This document shows positions 10,836 to 21,106 of a stretch of DNA of 64,000 bases, one piece after another. The DNA comes from Platerodrilus igneus (taxonomy: Eukaryota > Arthropoda > Insecta > Coleoptera > Lycidae). A model generated the notes under the pieces. The model ran no database searches, was not told the DNA's origin, and saw nothing but the letters and a program-made list of their open reading frames with translations. The translations under genes were made by a program, and so were the position numbers. Each line of letters begins with the position of its first letter. The stretch's first letter is position 1. The stretch is taken from assembly GCA_036346225.1 (NCBI GenBank), contig JARFIW010001176.1:2493884-2557883 (forward strand). Reading direction: 5' to 3'.

Positions 10836-11517
10836 AAGATAATTTTAAAAACTATGAGTGGTTTAATCCCCAAAGAAGATTAAGAAGAATTTAGAAACCA
10901 AGTTAAAAACTGTCGTAGTTATCCAGGGGCTAACATAGATAGCGATCATAACTTAGTTAAAATGAAGTGTAATCTAAAATTCAATAAATTGAGAAAGGCT
11001 AAAAGAGAGGTATGGGATGTAGGTAAGCTTAATGATAGTGAGGTAAAAGAGAAATATAAACAAGTATTAAATAATAAGATCAAAGAGTTGCGTCAAACCG
11101 ACCTTAAGTAAGTTCGAAAACAAAACAAAAAAAAACAGTTAACTAAATGTCACCATGACATAACTCACAATTAGTTAGCGGTATGGCATGTTGGTAGCTA
11201 TTTGTTGCTTAAACCTTCCCATACCATATAATTTAACACTTATCCTTTTTTGGAAGGGATAACCAGGTTATATTTTATTTCCTTATAAATAGGAATCATG
11301 TAAACATGTTGGAGTTCTTTAACAACCATCACGTTGCTAATATCTATGTTGAGCTAGGTAGATACAAAAAAGATAGAAGAGTTTAGAAAGACCTAGACCA
11401 AGCTGTATTAGTCAAATGATTAGAAATTTAGGTTGTGAAAGGTATGTAGAACTTTTTAGATTAGCACAGAATAGAAAAGAAGTTAAAGCTGCGTCAAAAA
11501 CAAAATGATGATGATGT

Positions 11518-11999
11518 GTTTTGTGTAGGGCGCAACTAACAGAATTTGTTAGGAAAACTACCAAAAATGTAGCAGTTCGTATAAAGAAGATTCGTATAAA
11601 GTGTATTAAATACGATATATTGTGGTGTTTGCGTGTTTACATGCAAAATTTGACTATCACTTTTGTTTTTCCCCTAATCAAGACAGCTTTCGTTTGATTC
11701 TAATCTGTACAGAACATTAATTTTGGAGCGCTTGCGTGTTTACACACAAAATTAGTCTTATTACTACAGTTTTCCGGCCCAATCCTCGACTGTGTTTAGA
11801 TGTCTTTGATATTCTTCTAAAATGTATAAGACGATATATTGCCATGCCTACGCTCTGGCGGATTTACCTCAAAGTTTCATTTCTAACATAATCTTCGTCG
11901 TTGTTCGCATGACTTTGGCATCCTTTGGCTCTTGCTCTATAAAGTATAGATATCATCTTTTCTAAGTAGGTTGGTATTTGATGGTGGTAAAAACAGTTT
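11518..11999. other. Non-coding stretch
   Basis: No gene or repeat shared with the rest of the window is recognised. A phrase close to TTGCGTGTTTACA occurs twice (about 11630 and 11733). Confidence 0.45.
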
Positions 12000-12550
12000 C
12001 ATCATCATTAGGTATTCAGTCCTGGAACTGGTTAGACACGTACTTTCATTGTTTCCTATTCTGAACAAACCCACACACTTCTAAAAAAATCTGCATCTAC
12101 CATTATCTGCGTGCCATAGTCTGATTTAGGTCTACCTCTACCTCCTTTTTCTATCTTTGTTTGTAATAAATCCTGTACTATTCCTCCAAAAATGCCTTAG
12201 AACGTATCCTACCCTTCTATTTCTCCTATTTTTTTTTTGTTTTCCACAGATATCTTAATTCCCCCACCATTTTTATAACCGATTTTCTATTAACTTTGTC
12301 TGTCCATGCTAACATTTTCATACATCTGAAGCACAATGTTCCAGAACACTTCTATCTCTTTCTGTCTGCTTTTCGTACTGCCCATGTTTCATAGACGTAC
12401 CAAATGCTTTCAAAATTATTCTTTTAGTTTCTATGTCTGTTGTCTTTGAACATAGCCGCTGTTCTTTCTTGTTAGATGCAGTTCGGTCCCCTTCCATTGT
12501 TTTACAATTATGTACCATATTTCCCCGATATTCAGTGGAATGTAAAGAGG
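12000..12550 (-). mobile_element. LINE-2 fragment, 3' end with ATG tail
   Basis: On the minus strand it ends in ATGATGATG (12001-12009 on plus as CATCATCATTAGG), the same 3' end as the fragment at 49.2 kb. Going upstream it encodes a decayed RT C-terminal arm: NKKEQRLCSKTTDIETKR (12430-12480), similar to KKQLLCSKTINIETRRK in the LINE-2 copy at 18.6 kb. It is 5'-truncated and full of stops. Confidence 0.7.
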
Positions 12551-12551
12551 A

Positions 12552-12845
12552 CGCCTAAGGTTCCGGGTTGGAATCCCGACACTCTTCGCTTGAAAAATGT
12601 TAGACGAGCATTTTTCACAAAAATACGCCCTCGTCCGGATGAGAGGTAAAATAGAGGTCTCGTGTGTGAATGTTGTCATGCACGTTAAAGATCCCCTACG
12701 TTGCTTGGAACAGCAAGGGTTCGGCAAAATTGAAAATGTTTGAGGTAAAAAACTCGCTTCCTAGCCAATGTAGTATCTTCGTGTGGACCATTGGAAAATC
12801 ACATGTAGGGGGTATGTGAAGGGGGGAAAGCAGCCTATGACTGCC
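12552..12845 (+). mobile_element. tRNA-derived SINE, copy 2 (head truncated)
   Basis: It matches the SINE copies at 20306-20570 and, inverted, 48120-48415. The B box is altered (GGGTTGGAATCCC, 12564-12576) and the A-box end is replaced by other sequence. The body is well kept: GCTTGAAAAATGTTAG, the CACGTTAAAGATCC core (about 12681), CAAGGGTTCGGCAAA and an ATTGGAAAATCACATG 3' part. Confidence 0.75.
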
Positions 12846-13350
12846 ACGTTCCCCAGTACTTAAACATTTGCCGAATTAATAGTTTTTTTAATACATCCAT
12901 TCGCACAATCAACATTAGTTGAAAATATTTAACAAACAACACTTGTAGTTGTTTATAATAATCGCGAGATACGTGCACTTATTTTTTCTGCATTAGGTCC
13001 TCCGTCTTGAAACTGGATGCAAGGCGTACCTCCACTAATTTATATTCTGAGCTAGTAGCTACACAGTTCCTTGAAATTCCCAAAATAGCCTATATACAGC
13101 TCGGTTTCCTTTCTAGTGTTTTCTAATTTTATGCCCTATTTCACCAAGATTCAACAATATGTGAAGGAGGTTAAGCAGTTACTACCAAGATCCCCCAACA
13201 CTTGGACATTTGCCGAATTAATCGTTTTCTAGTAAATCCTTTCGCACAATTAACAATATTCGAGAATATTGCACAACAAATACCTGTTGTTACTTATAAT
13301 AATCATCATGTTTAGTTGTTATTTTTTTCGTCATTAGTTTTTCCATCTTT
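12820..13350. repeat. Diverged direct repeat pair, period about 342 bp
   Basis: Two similar segments, about 12840-13010 and 13185-13350, share ACATTTGCCGAATTAAT, then TTCGCACAAT and TATAATAATC in the same order. Between them (about 12985-13170) lies a minus-strand stretch resembling the LINE-2 tail (complement of TTCTAATTTTATGCCCTATTT). The repeats probably belong to a longer SINE or satellite-like element. Confidence 0.55.
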
Positions 13351-13470
13351 CACTATCTGTGTGCAGTAATCTAACATTGGTCTAGCTCTACTTTTCTTTC
13401 TTCCTATCACTGCTTTTAATATATTCCACACCATTCCCTCATCACATAGTATGTGATCTATCATCCTATC

Positions 13471-13727
13471 TGCAATATATTAAGTAAATCAATAACAAAT
13501 ACTTGTTTATTCATTGTTTGTAATAAATAAAGTACACTATACAATTACATTCCATGTTAAAACAATTCTTGACAAGACCATGGCTCTAGACAAAACTGTA
13601 GCCATCTTGATTAAAATTCCTTCCGCCCCTTTCTTCCCCCACACTATATATATGTTCATGAGTTGACAGACAGATTAGTGACTGAGCATGCGACAATGTG
13701 ACTACAACATAAATACAATACATAACA
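13471..13727 (-). repeat. 3' LTR of the Gypsy element
   Basis: The minus-strand 3' LTR ends in TGCA at 13474-13471. It contains an ACATATATATAGTG TATA-like box (complement at about 13642-13655) and an AATAAA signal within ATGAATAAACAAG (complement at about 13503-13515). Confidence 0.93.
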
Positions 13728-13750
13728 CACCCTCACCCTTAAGAGTGAAC
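13728..13750 (-). other. Polypurine tract of the Gypsy element
   Basis: On the minus strand, AAGGGTGAGGGTG lies immediately before the 3' LTR. This is the expected place and composition for plus-strand DNA priming. Confidence 0.6.
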
Positions 13751-13796
13751 AAACATATTAAAAAAATAAACTTTTTTATTTTTTTACACCATTTAA

Positions 13797-16700
13797 TTAT
13801 AAGTTCAACTTTTCTGGTGGTTTGCGAAGTCTGGTGGGATACCTCCGTTGAGGCATATCCTTGTCCATAGGACTCAACCTCTGGGGTGGCGCAGAACACT
13901 CAGTGGGTGTCACTGTAGGCGAGATATTCGACGGAGAGGTGCTAGTAGCAGGACTATCAAAAGGTGAAATGACATTCTCTGGCTCTGATAATACCGTAGG
14001 TGATATATTTTCGTTATTAATGTTAACTTCGATAGGAATGTCCGACAAATTGTTTGGTACAGTTGATAAATTAGGTAGAGTAGGTAAAACTTCGACAACA
14101 GTTTCTACGTTTTGAAGTAGGATTGCAGATTGTAGCAGATCATTTTCACTTCTGTTAATCAATTGATCAACATGTTTTTTCCACACCACCCTACTGTCGC
14201 TCTCTAAAAGTACTAAATAAGAAACCGGACCTAATTTTTCTATAATTTTTGCTTTCTTCCATTTTTCCCCTGGCCTGTAACTTCTAGCTAACACTAAGTC
14301 ATTCATAGAAAATTCCCGTAATATCCGAGATTTATTTGCAACTTTCGACTCGTAAGTGGGCCGTAAAAGATCTAATTTTGATCTAAGTGACCTACCAAAC
14401 ATTAATGAAGCGGGAGTTTGATTAGTAGTGCAATGTTCGGTATTTCTATATTGAAACAAGGTTTTGTAAATAGCATAATCTAATCTGAAATTTTCATCAT
14501 GACTAGCCACGTGTAGCTTGCGTTTGAAATATTTGACACTATTTTCTGCTAAGCCGTTCGACTCTGGATGATATGGAGATATTAATGTGGAACGTATTTC
14601 TAAGGATTGAAGAAAATTTTTGAATTCATAAGAGTCGAATGGTGGACCGTTATCGCTAACAACTAGTTTGGGAAGGCCGAAACGTGCAAAAGTAGGAAGC
14701 AATGCTTTAATCGTGGCATCAGCTGAAGTGCTTGGAACAGGTAAGACTTCAGCCCATTTCGAATATGAATCAGTAACAACTAAATAAATTTTGTTCATAA
14801 TAGGACCGAGGTGATCCAGATGCACCCGTTCCCAGACAGAACTAGTGGTAGGCCAAGTTATTCCTACAGATTTTGGAGGTTCGTTTCTCTCTAACTGACA
14901 TGAATTGCAATAATCTTCGATATGTGTGTCTATGTTAGGCCACCATATGTAGCAACGTACTAAAGACTTCATTTTTACGATACTTAAATGACCTTCGTGC
15001 GCAGTACCTAGTACTGATAGTCTACAACAGCTAGGAATTACTAAACGGTAACCCCGGAAAACACAATTTGACTGAAAAGAGAGTTGCTCTCGTTTTTGGT
15101 AAAAATTTTGTAGTTCCATGGTTAAACCCTTACTTGAAGAGGGCCAGCCCATTAAGATAAACTGAATTACTTTAGACAAAATAGGGTCTTTCCTGGTAGC
15201 TTTTCTTATATCATCAAAATTTAGAGGTAATTCGCTGTTAAGAATGTGGTTAAGGTTAATATTATCTTCTGAAATCGACGCAGTGTTACCTTGAAGTGGT
15301 AATCTTGAAAGACAATCAGCACCAATATTTTTGTATCCATTAATGTATATTATATCAAAGTCATAACCAGTGAGAAAAAGGGCATATCTTTGTAAGCGAT
15401 TTGCTATCATAGTAGGGAGATGTTTTTTTTTGTCCTAAAATAGACAAAAGAGGTTTATGATCAGTAACTAAAGAAAATTTTTGTAAATATAAATATTGAT
15501 TGAATTTGGTAATACCAAATATCAACGCGAGGGCTTCTTTATCGATTTGGGAATAAGCCAGTTCAGCTTTATTAAGAGTACGAGAAGCGTATGCGATGGG
15601 TTTTTCTACCTTATTAGGGAAAACATGAACTAGCACGGATCCGAGTCCGTAGTTGGAACTATCACAATATAATTTCAAAGGTAGTTCTGGGTTATAGTGA
15701 ACCAGAACAGGTGCATTAGTAAGCAATCTTTTTGCTGTTTTAAAAGCATTAATGCACACGTTATTAAATTGATATGTAACATTCTTTTACAACAAACGGT
15801 ATAATGGGGACAAGATTTCAGAAACATTAGGAATAAATTTTCCATAAAAATTAACCATACCTAAGAAGCACCTAAGCTGTGTAATATTCTGAAGAAGAGG
15901 GACGTTATTTATCGCTTCAATTTTGCTAGCACTAGTTTTTATTCCAAACTTGACCGAGATATTCTACTGAGTCCATAAAAAAGAACATTTTTCTTTTTTT
16001 AAGGTTAACCCGTGATTTCGTAAAATGTTTAGAACTAATTTTAAATTTTCTAAATGTTCAGTGTCATTTCTGCCGGTAACTAATAAATCGTCTTGAAACA
16101 CCAGCACAAAAGGCAAACTGTAAAATAATTTGTCCATAGTTCTTTGAAATTTAGAAGGTAGCGATTTGATACCATAAGGAGCTCTGTTGTATTTGAAGAG
16201 CCCAATATGAGTACTGATGACCAGAAGTTTTTGTGATTCTTCACAAACAGGCATCTGGTTATAAGCTGATTGTAAATCGAGTTTGGAAAATTTTTCTCCA
16301 CCGCTTAATTTAGCGAACAACTGATCTACCCTTGGGAGAGGATAATGATCGTCCTCTATATATGAGTTTAACATCTTAAAATTTCCACAAATTCTAATTG
16401 TATTATCCTTTTTTAAGACTGGCACTATAAGAATAGCCCAGCAACTAGTATGTACTGGAGTGAGAATATTTTCTTTAACTAAACGACTAAGTTCATTTTC
16501 TGTTTTTTGTTTTAGTGAAAACGGTAGAGTATAGGGTTTGCAAAACTTAGGATCGACATCCTTAATAATTTTAATTTTTAAAGGTTCACCGTTGAACCTA
16601 CCTACATTCTCAGTAAAAACTGTGTCGTAAGTTTTAAGTAAATTTTTTAATTCAGAAGAAAGATTGAAAGTAACTTGAGTATTATGCAGATTAATAAATT

Positions 16701-18122
16701 TTTTTGAAAAATATGATTCCATACATTTTCTGGGAATAACATCCAGAGCCCAAATCCAATCTCTACCTATAATTGCAGGTTTTTCACCATAATTTCTTGG
16801 TAAATCGATTACATATAAGTCAAAATTTTTTATTAAGTTTTTGAATTTTACGTTAACTTTAATTTTTCCTTTAGGAGTAAAATCATCACCAAAGTAAGGC
16901 GAAAAAGAAACAGATGTTGGTTCTAAATTATTAATGAATTTAGGAAATAAAGTAGAAAATTGCTGAAAGGATATAACAGATTTACCAGCACCGCTATCTA
17001 TCTCCATTTCTAGAAGGGTGTTGTTGACCTCTAACTGGACTATCATCGGCGGAAACTTAGAAATGGACAATTGCATGGCACTAGAATTTTCGGCAACCAA
17101 ATTGACAGCATTTTCTTGAGAATATAGATAATTCATCTGGAAAATACCATTAGGAGAATGCGAATCTTGTTCGTCCGATACAACAGATTCCATGAAATGA
17201 TGCCTGGTTCTTTTAAAGCTTTTACATGCCGCCTTAATGTGCCCTGGTTTATTGCAGAACAAACATGTGTATCCCTTGAATTTGCAGTTTTTAAAATCGT
17301 GATTATTGCCTCCCCCGCAGGCGTAGCACTTAAATTTTATTTTGGAACGTACATTATCCTGTGTAAGTAATTTTCGGTTACTCGTATCACTACCTTCGTT
17401 AAGGTTTGGTATGACTGTACCGTGTCGTTGCGAATTCAACATAGTATTAGAATGTAGAGTATGCATATAATTTGTATTAAGTGTAGATGAATGTAATTTA
17501 ACAGTTTCCATTTCTGCTGCTAAGTTTACAGCTTCCTTAAAAGATAAGTTTTCACCTTGACCGAGTAATTTATCCAAAATGCGACCTTGGCGTAAACCAA
17601 CTATAAACTTATCCCGTAGATTTTCATCAAGATTTTGTCCGAACTTGCAATTGGTAGCTAAATTTAGTAATTTAGCACTGAAGTCGGCAACAAACTCACC
17701 ACATTCTTGGCGGGCTAGATGGAATTTGTAGCGTTCAGTAAAAACAGATTTGCGAGGTACAAAGTGCTGCTTTAATAATAAAATCAATTGTTCGTATGTT
17801 TTTGCTTTAGGATGTTCAGGTAAACATAAATCCATCAATAATTTATAGGCATCGTCTTTAAGGTGAATACTTAAAATACCTGCTCTCCTTGGATCTGCAG
17901 TTCAATATTGTTTGCGATAAAAAATTGATCTATGCGATCGTTAAAAATAGCAAAGTCGTCTTTTGATGAAAATGTAGGCAACATACCAATTAACGGTATA
18001 GCACTTGTAGAACTCATTGTAGTGATACTAAAATCTGAAGTATTTGTAGAATTTGTTAAATTATTAGTATCAGGCATTAGATAACACGTGGTGATATAGC
18101 AGTTCAATTGTATAACCTTCAA
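13797..18122 (-). pseudogene. Gypsy gag-pol polyprotein (broken)
   Basis: A Gag N-terminal piece (18122-17871) ends in a frameshift. A 624-residue frame follows (17838-15964) with two CCHC zinc knuckles at about residues 170-205 (CYACGGGNNHDFKNC and CLFCNKPGHIKAAC), a protease DSGAGKS site at about 280, and an RT with KLDLQSAYNQMPV and FQDDLLVTG. It closes at a TAG. The same frame carries a further stop and resumes as RNase H (15759-15361; YCDSSNYGLGSVLV, KEALALIFG). A frameshift at a run of nine A (about 15421-15432 on plus as T) leads to the last frame (15410-13797) with the integrase: an HHCC finger, then HLDHLGP, VVSDNGPPFDS and ESNGLAENSVKYFK giving D, D and E, and a GPY/F-type KLGPVSYLVLL. 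All domains are recognisable, but two frameshifts and two stops prevent expression of one polyprotein. Confidence 0.93.
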
Positions 18123-18128
18123 TTTATT

Positions 18129-18148
18129 CTTGACTTTCTCGTCGCCAG
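18129..18148 (-). other. Primer binding site of the Gypsy element
   Basis: Directly after the 5' LTR on the minus strand comes CTGGCGACGAGAAAGTC. TGG plus CGAC fits pairing with a tRNA 3' CCA end. It resembles the TGGCGACC sites reported for insect Gypsy elements primed by arginine tRNA; the exact tRNA is not determined. Confidence 0.6.
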
Positions 18149-18407
18149 TGCAATGTATTAAGTAAATTACTAACAGACACTTGTTTATTCATTTTTTGTA
18201 ATAAATAAAGTACACTATACAATTACATTCCATGTTAAAACAATTCTTGACAAGACCATAGCTCTAGACAAAACTGTAGCCATCTTGATTAAAATTCCTT
18301 CCGCACCTTTCTTCCCCCACACTATATATATATGTTCATGAGTTGACAGACAGATTAGTGACTGAGCTTGCGACAATGTGACTACAACATAAATACAATA
18401 CATAACA
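18149..18407 (-). repeat. 5' LTR of the Gypsy element
   Basis: It is nearly identical to 13471-13727, with TG...CA ends, and is followed by the CTATC target duplication at 18408-18412. Confidence 0.93.
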
Positions 18408-18412
18408 CTATC

Positions 18413-20085
18413 TCTCCTATTTTTTACTGTTTTTTTCTTCTCTTACCATTTCCAATACCTCTTTGCACTTAACTTTGTCTGTCCATGACATTTTCATCAT
18501 ACGCCTGTAGCACCACATTTCAAAGGCTTCTACCTTTTTCTTGTCCGCTTCTCCTACTATCCAGCCTTCACAGACGTACAGTGTTGTGCTCCATACATAT
18601 GTTTTAAGCAATTTTTCTCCGTGTTTCTATGTTTATTGTCTTTGAACACAGTAGTTGCTTTTTATTGCAAAATATAGCACGACCTTGGGGTAATCTTTGT
18701 TTTATATCTTTTGCGCTTTTCCCATCTTGCGTTATTTGGCTTCCTAGGTAGCAAAAATCTTTAACCTCTTGTAAGTTCTGGTTACCTATTTGTATTCTTG
18801 TTTTTGATTTATTTTCCCCGCCTTTGCATACTAATACTTTAGTTTTATTTTTGTTAACTTTCATACCGCATCTCTCTGTTAGAACTGTTTCAATTTCATT
18901 AAAAATAGCTTCTGACCCCTCTTTACTAGGCTGATACCGCCGTATCATCCTCAAATCTAAGCTTATCAATCTTTTGTCCCTGTATAGTAATTTTAAATAT
19001 CTTACTGCATTTGACAGTTTTCATTGCCTCATGCATGTACAAGTTAAAAATTACTGAGGATAAGGTACATCCTTGTTTCACCCCTCTCCCAATATTTACT
19101 TCTCCACGTTCCTGCTCTAATTCTGTTACCGCTGATAGCTATTTGTATAAGCTACGTATTATCCGTCTATTGTTAAAACTCATTCCAATATTTTTGATTA
19201 CTTCGAACATTTTTTCCACTGTCGAATGCTTTTTCCACATCTACAAACCCTAATATATGCTTTCCCCTTTTACTCCATTATCACCCTCAGAGTTAAAATA
19301 GCCTCCTGTGTTCCCTTGTCTCGCCTAAACCCAAATTGATCTTCCCCTAATATTTTTTCTGCTCGTTTTTCCATTTGTTTTTGTAAAATTCTAGTTAGTA
19401 TTTTTGACACGTGTGCGGTCAAACTTATTGTTCGTAAACTTTCACATCTATCCGCGCCTTTCTTTTTTGGTATAGTGCTTATGATATTACGTTTGAAATT
19501 TTTGGGTATCTCGCCTGTCTTATACATATAGTTTACAAGTTGGAAGAGACGTTACAGCTTGTCCAGCGGCTTTTAGAGTTTTTGCTTGCACCTTATCTAT
19601 ACCCGGCGCCTTACCATTTTTCAGACCTTTTAATGCTAATTCAAACTCATCTCTGGTTATAGGATATCCCAAGTGATTGTTTTCAATGTCTGATTCCTGT
19701 TCTAATGCTGTTAGTTCCTGTCCTGCATATAGATTCCCTATATATTATTTGCCATCTAACCACTTTCTCGACATGTTCTGTAAGACGTTTCCTCCCGCGT
19801 ACCTTATATTTTTGCTATACGGTTTTATATCTCTAAAATTCATTTTAATTAGTTTGTACGCTTCGTCACTTTTTCCTATTTCCATCTTAGTTTGTACCTC
19901 TTTGCACTTTTCATCAATCCATTTGTTCTTTAGCCTTCCTGCATTTGCGAATAATTTCCCATTTTATGGCTTTGTATCTCTGTTTTCCTCTTTCGTCTGA
20001 TCTATTTTTGTATTTTCGTATTTCTTCTATTAAATTCACGATATCCATTCTTATCCATTCTTTCTTATTTTCTTTTTGTGTATAC
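18413..20085 (-). pseudogene. LINE-2 reverse transcriptase remnant
   Basis: Read from high to low coordinates: a linker region with KEVQTK and YKLIK-like segments (about 20050-19700), GKAPGIDKVQAKTLKAAG (about 19620-19565), IISTIPKKKGADRCESLRTI and ILGEDQFGFRRDKGTQEA (19490-19300, RT fingers and palm), then VNKNKTKVLVCKGG and FCYLGSQITQDGK (18870-18700), and VEAFEMWCYRRMMKMSWTDK (18530-18470). The catalytic FADD box falls in a scrambled stretch near 18950 and is not readable. Several stops and frame changes make it non-functional. Confidence 0.85.
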
Positions 20086-20305
20086 CCCACAATATTTCTG
20101 GATACATAAGTTTAGTATTGGAAAATTAAAAATCGTTTAACGTATTAATTACAAACGTATAACTCAAATAAACGAAAATTAAATTACGGAATTTTTTTTG
20201 AATTTTAGTCGGAGTATTTAAGTGGGCAAAAAGGATCTAATGATTAACATATAAGTAGCAAACAGATAGGGAATCAAAGCGGATTTTATTAGCGGTCTGA
20301 ATGCT

Positions 20306-20570
20306 CGGAGCGGCTCCGTGGCTTAGATGATTTCCGTGTGATTACTATGTCTAAGTGCCTGGGTTCGAATCCCGACACGGACCGCTTGAAAAATGTTAGG
20401 CTAGCATTTATCACAAAAATACGCACTCGCTCGGTTGAGAGATGAAATGTAGGTACACTGTGTGAGGGTTGCCATGCACGTTAAAGATCCCTACCTTGCT
20501 TGGAACTGCAAGGGTTCGGCAAATTTCAAGTAAAAAAATTCTTCCTGGCTAATGTAGTACCTTTGCCGCA
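20306..20570 (+). mobile_element. tRNA-derived SINE, copy 1
   Basis: The head is tRNA-like: A-box-like GTGGCTTAGATGA (20319-20331) and a perfect B box GGGTTCGAATCCC (20361-20373), the internal RNA polymerase III promoter. The body carries GCTTGAAAAATGTTAG and ATGCACGTTAAAGATCCC (about 20474), shared with copies at 12.55 and 48.1-48.4 kb. It has no coding capacity. Confidence 0.85.
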
Positions 20571-21106
20571 TTTTGTTTACCGGAAACTGTTAGACGTCGC
20601 AAGTACAAGGTTCATTTTGACTATCAACATAAAATGACCCAAAAAAGAATTTTAAACGAAATTATTATTTCACTATTTTAGATACGCTCGCTAGATGGCT
20701 GTGAAGTTAGCCCGAGCAAATCATCAAATCGAATTAAAAATACCACCAATCGTTAGTTCCGCGTTAGTTTCAGTTAGTTCCGTAAAAATTTTCCCTAATT
20801 CCTCTTTCCATATCGTACTTTAAAAAAATCATATTGAGTCGGGCTAACTTCACGGCAGCCCACCTACATCGATTAATAGTTTCCAAAAGTATGCAGTTTG
20901 ATTCATTTTCGTTACTTTCGATTAGTTCCGGTTAAAAAAACGTTAGTTCCGCAAATGTATTAGTTATAAAGGGGCCTTGGGTCGGACTAACTTCACCCTA
21001 GCCCGACCCACTTCACCAAATCAAAACGAAAAAGGTCCTGTTTGATGTATTTTCGTTAGTTTTGATTAGCTCCGGTAAAAGAAACGTTAGTTCCGACCTA
21101 GAACTA
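20571..21106. other. Non-coding, internally repetitive stretch
   Basis: CGTTAGTTCCG-like words recur several times. GGCTGTGAAGTTAGCCCGA (about 20698) is answered by an inverted TCGGGCTAACTTCACGGC (about 20837), and a similar ACTAACTTCACGGTAGCCCA occurs at about 25903. No gene is seen. Confidence 0.5.

Larger units (their letters stand above)
10058..10895 (+). mobile_element. Chimeric insertion: LINE-2 3' tail joined to a Penelope-like unit
   Basis: The unit splits LINE-1 copy B. Its first part (10063-10187) matches the LINE-2 3' end seen in reverse at 49.2 kb (CTCAGAATA..., GTGTCCAACCAG, then an ATG run at 10173-10187). Directly after the ATG run comes a PLE-type unit: three 70-bp repeats (10218-10420), a unique body, a hammerhead-like hairpin (10806-10828) and a terminal ATTAAGAAG. 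The same join recurs at 24581-24690, so the chimera moved or was copied as one piece. No coding capacity is present. Assignment to Penelope-like elements rests on the hairpin plus GAAACGT motif, the inverted-dimer habit of the other copies and the PLE GIY-YIG fragment at 43.4 kb; it is inferred. Confidence 0.65.
9360..11106 (+). pseudogene. LINE-1 copy B apurinic-type endonuclease remnant
   Basis: This is an exonuclease-endonuclease-phosphatase domain, the nicking enzyme of RTE-type LINEs. Recognisable in order are GTWNVRSLLRADK (from about 9550), LNILGISEVRWPD with the catalytic glutamate, MGDFIASLGE (usually GDFNA; the asparagine is changed), YQIDYIVVK, and after the insertion SDHNLVKMK with the catalytic histidine. 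Part of the middle, between the SEVRWPD block and the ACLTTQYED-like block, is lost (about 9680-9740). A short KELRQTDLK tail created by the internal deletion ends the frame at about 11106. It is inactive because of the insertion, the deletion and the GDFN change. Confidence 0.8.
9145..11517 (+). mobile_element. LINE-1 copy B: 5' UTR, endonuclease and 3' end, RT deleted, split by a later insertion
   Basis: The copy starts with the shared 5' UTR (TACTATAGTAAG, then the AAAAGGCGCAGC and GGCCGTGAC blocks also found at 33.75-33.95 and 45.55-45.79 kb). The endonuclease follows to about 10057. An 838-bp LINE-2-tail/PLE unit then interrupts it, and the LINE resumes at about 10896 in the same region (RNQVKN... 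then SDHNL). At about 11088 the sequence jumps from the end of the endonuclease domain straight to the C-terminal AASNRLK-equivalent, so the whole RT is gone; AAAGAG near the junction is similar on both sides. The 3' UTR and a second C-terminal-like module follow, ending in ATGATGATG at about 11506-11515. Confidence 0.85.
13471..18407 (-). mobile_element. Ty3/Gypsy LTR retrotransposon, both LTRs present
   Basis: The element is about 4.94 kb with LTRs of 257 and 259 bp, TG...CA ends, and a CTATC target duplication (13466-13470 and 18408-18412). It encodes Gag zinc knuckles, protease, RT, RNase H and integrase in the Gypsy order. Proteins resemble the Mag or K02A2.6-like group. The LTRs differ at only a few bases (for example TATATTAAG against TGTATTAAG at the start), so the insertion is young relative to the LINE-2 copy it entered. 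Stops and frameshifts break the polyprotein. Confidence 0.95.
13345..20085 (-). mobile_element. LINE-2 copy (RTE-like) split by a Gypsy insertion
   Basis: LINE-2 sequence is present at 13345-13470 and resumes at 18408-20085, interrupted by a complete LTR element with a 5-bp CTATC duplication. It is a second RTE-like family with the same layout as LINE-1 but a distinct sequence. The right part encodes RT and linker regions; no endonuclease is present, so it is 5'-truncated at about 20085. Other pieces of this family are at 12.0 kb and 49.2 kb. Confidence 0.8.
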
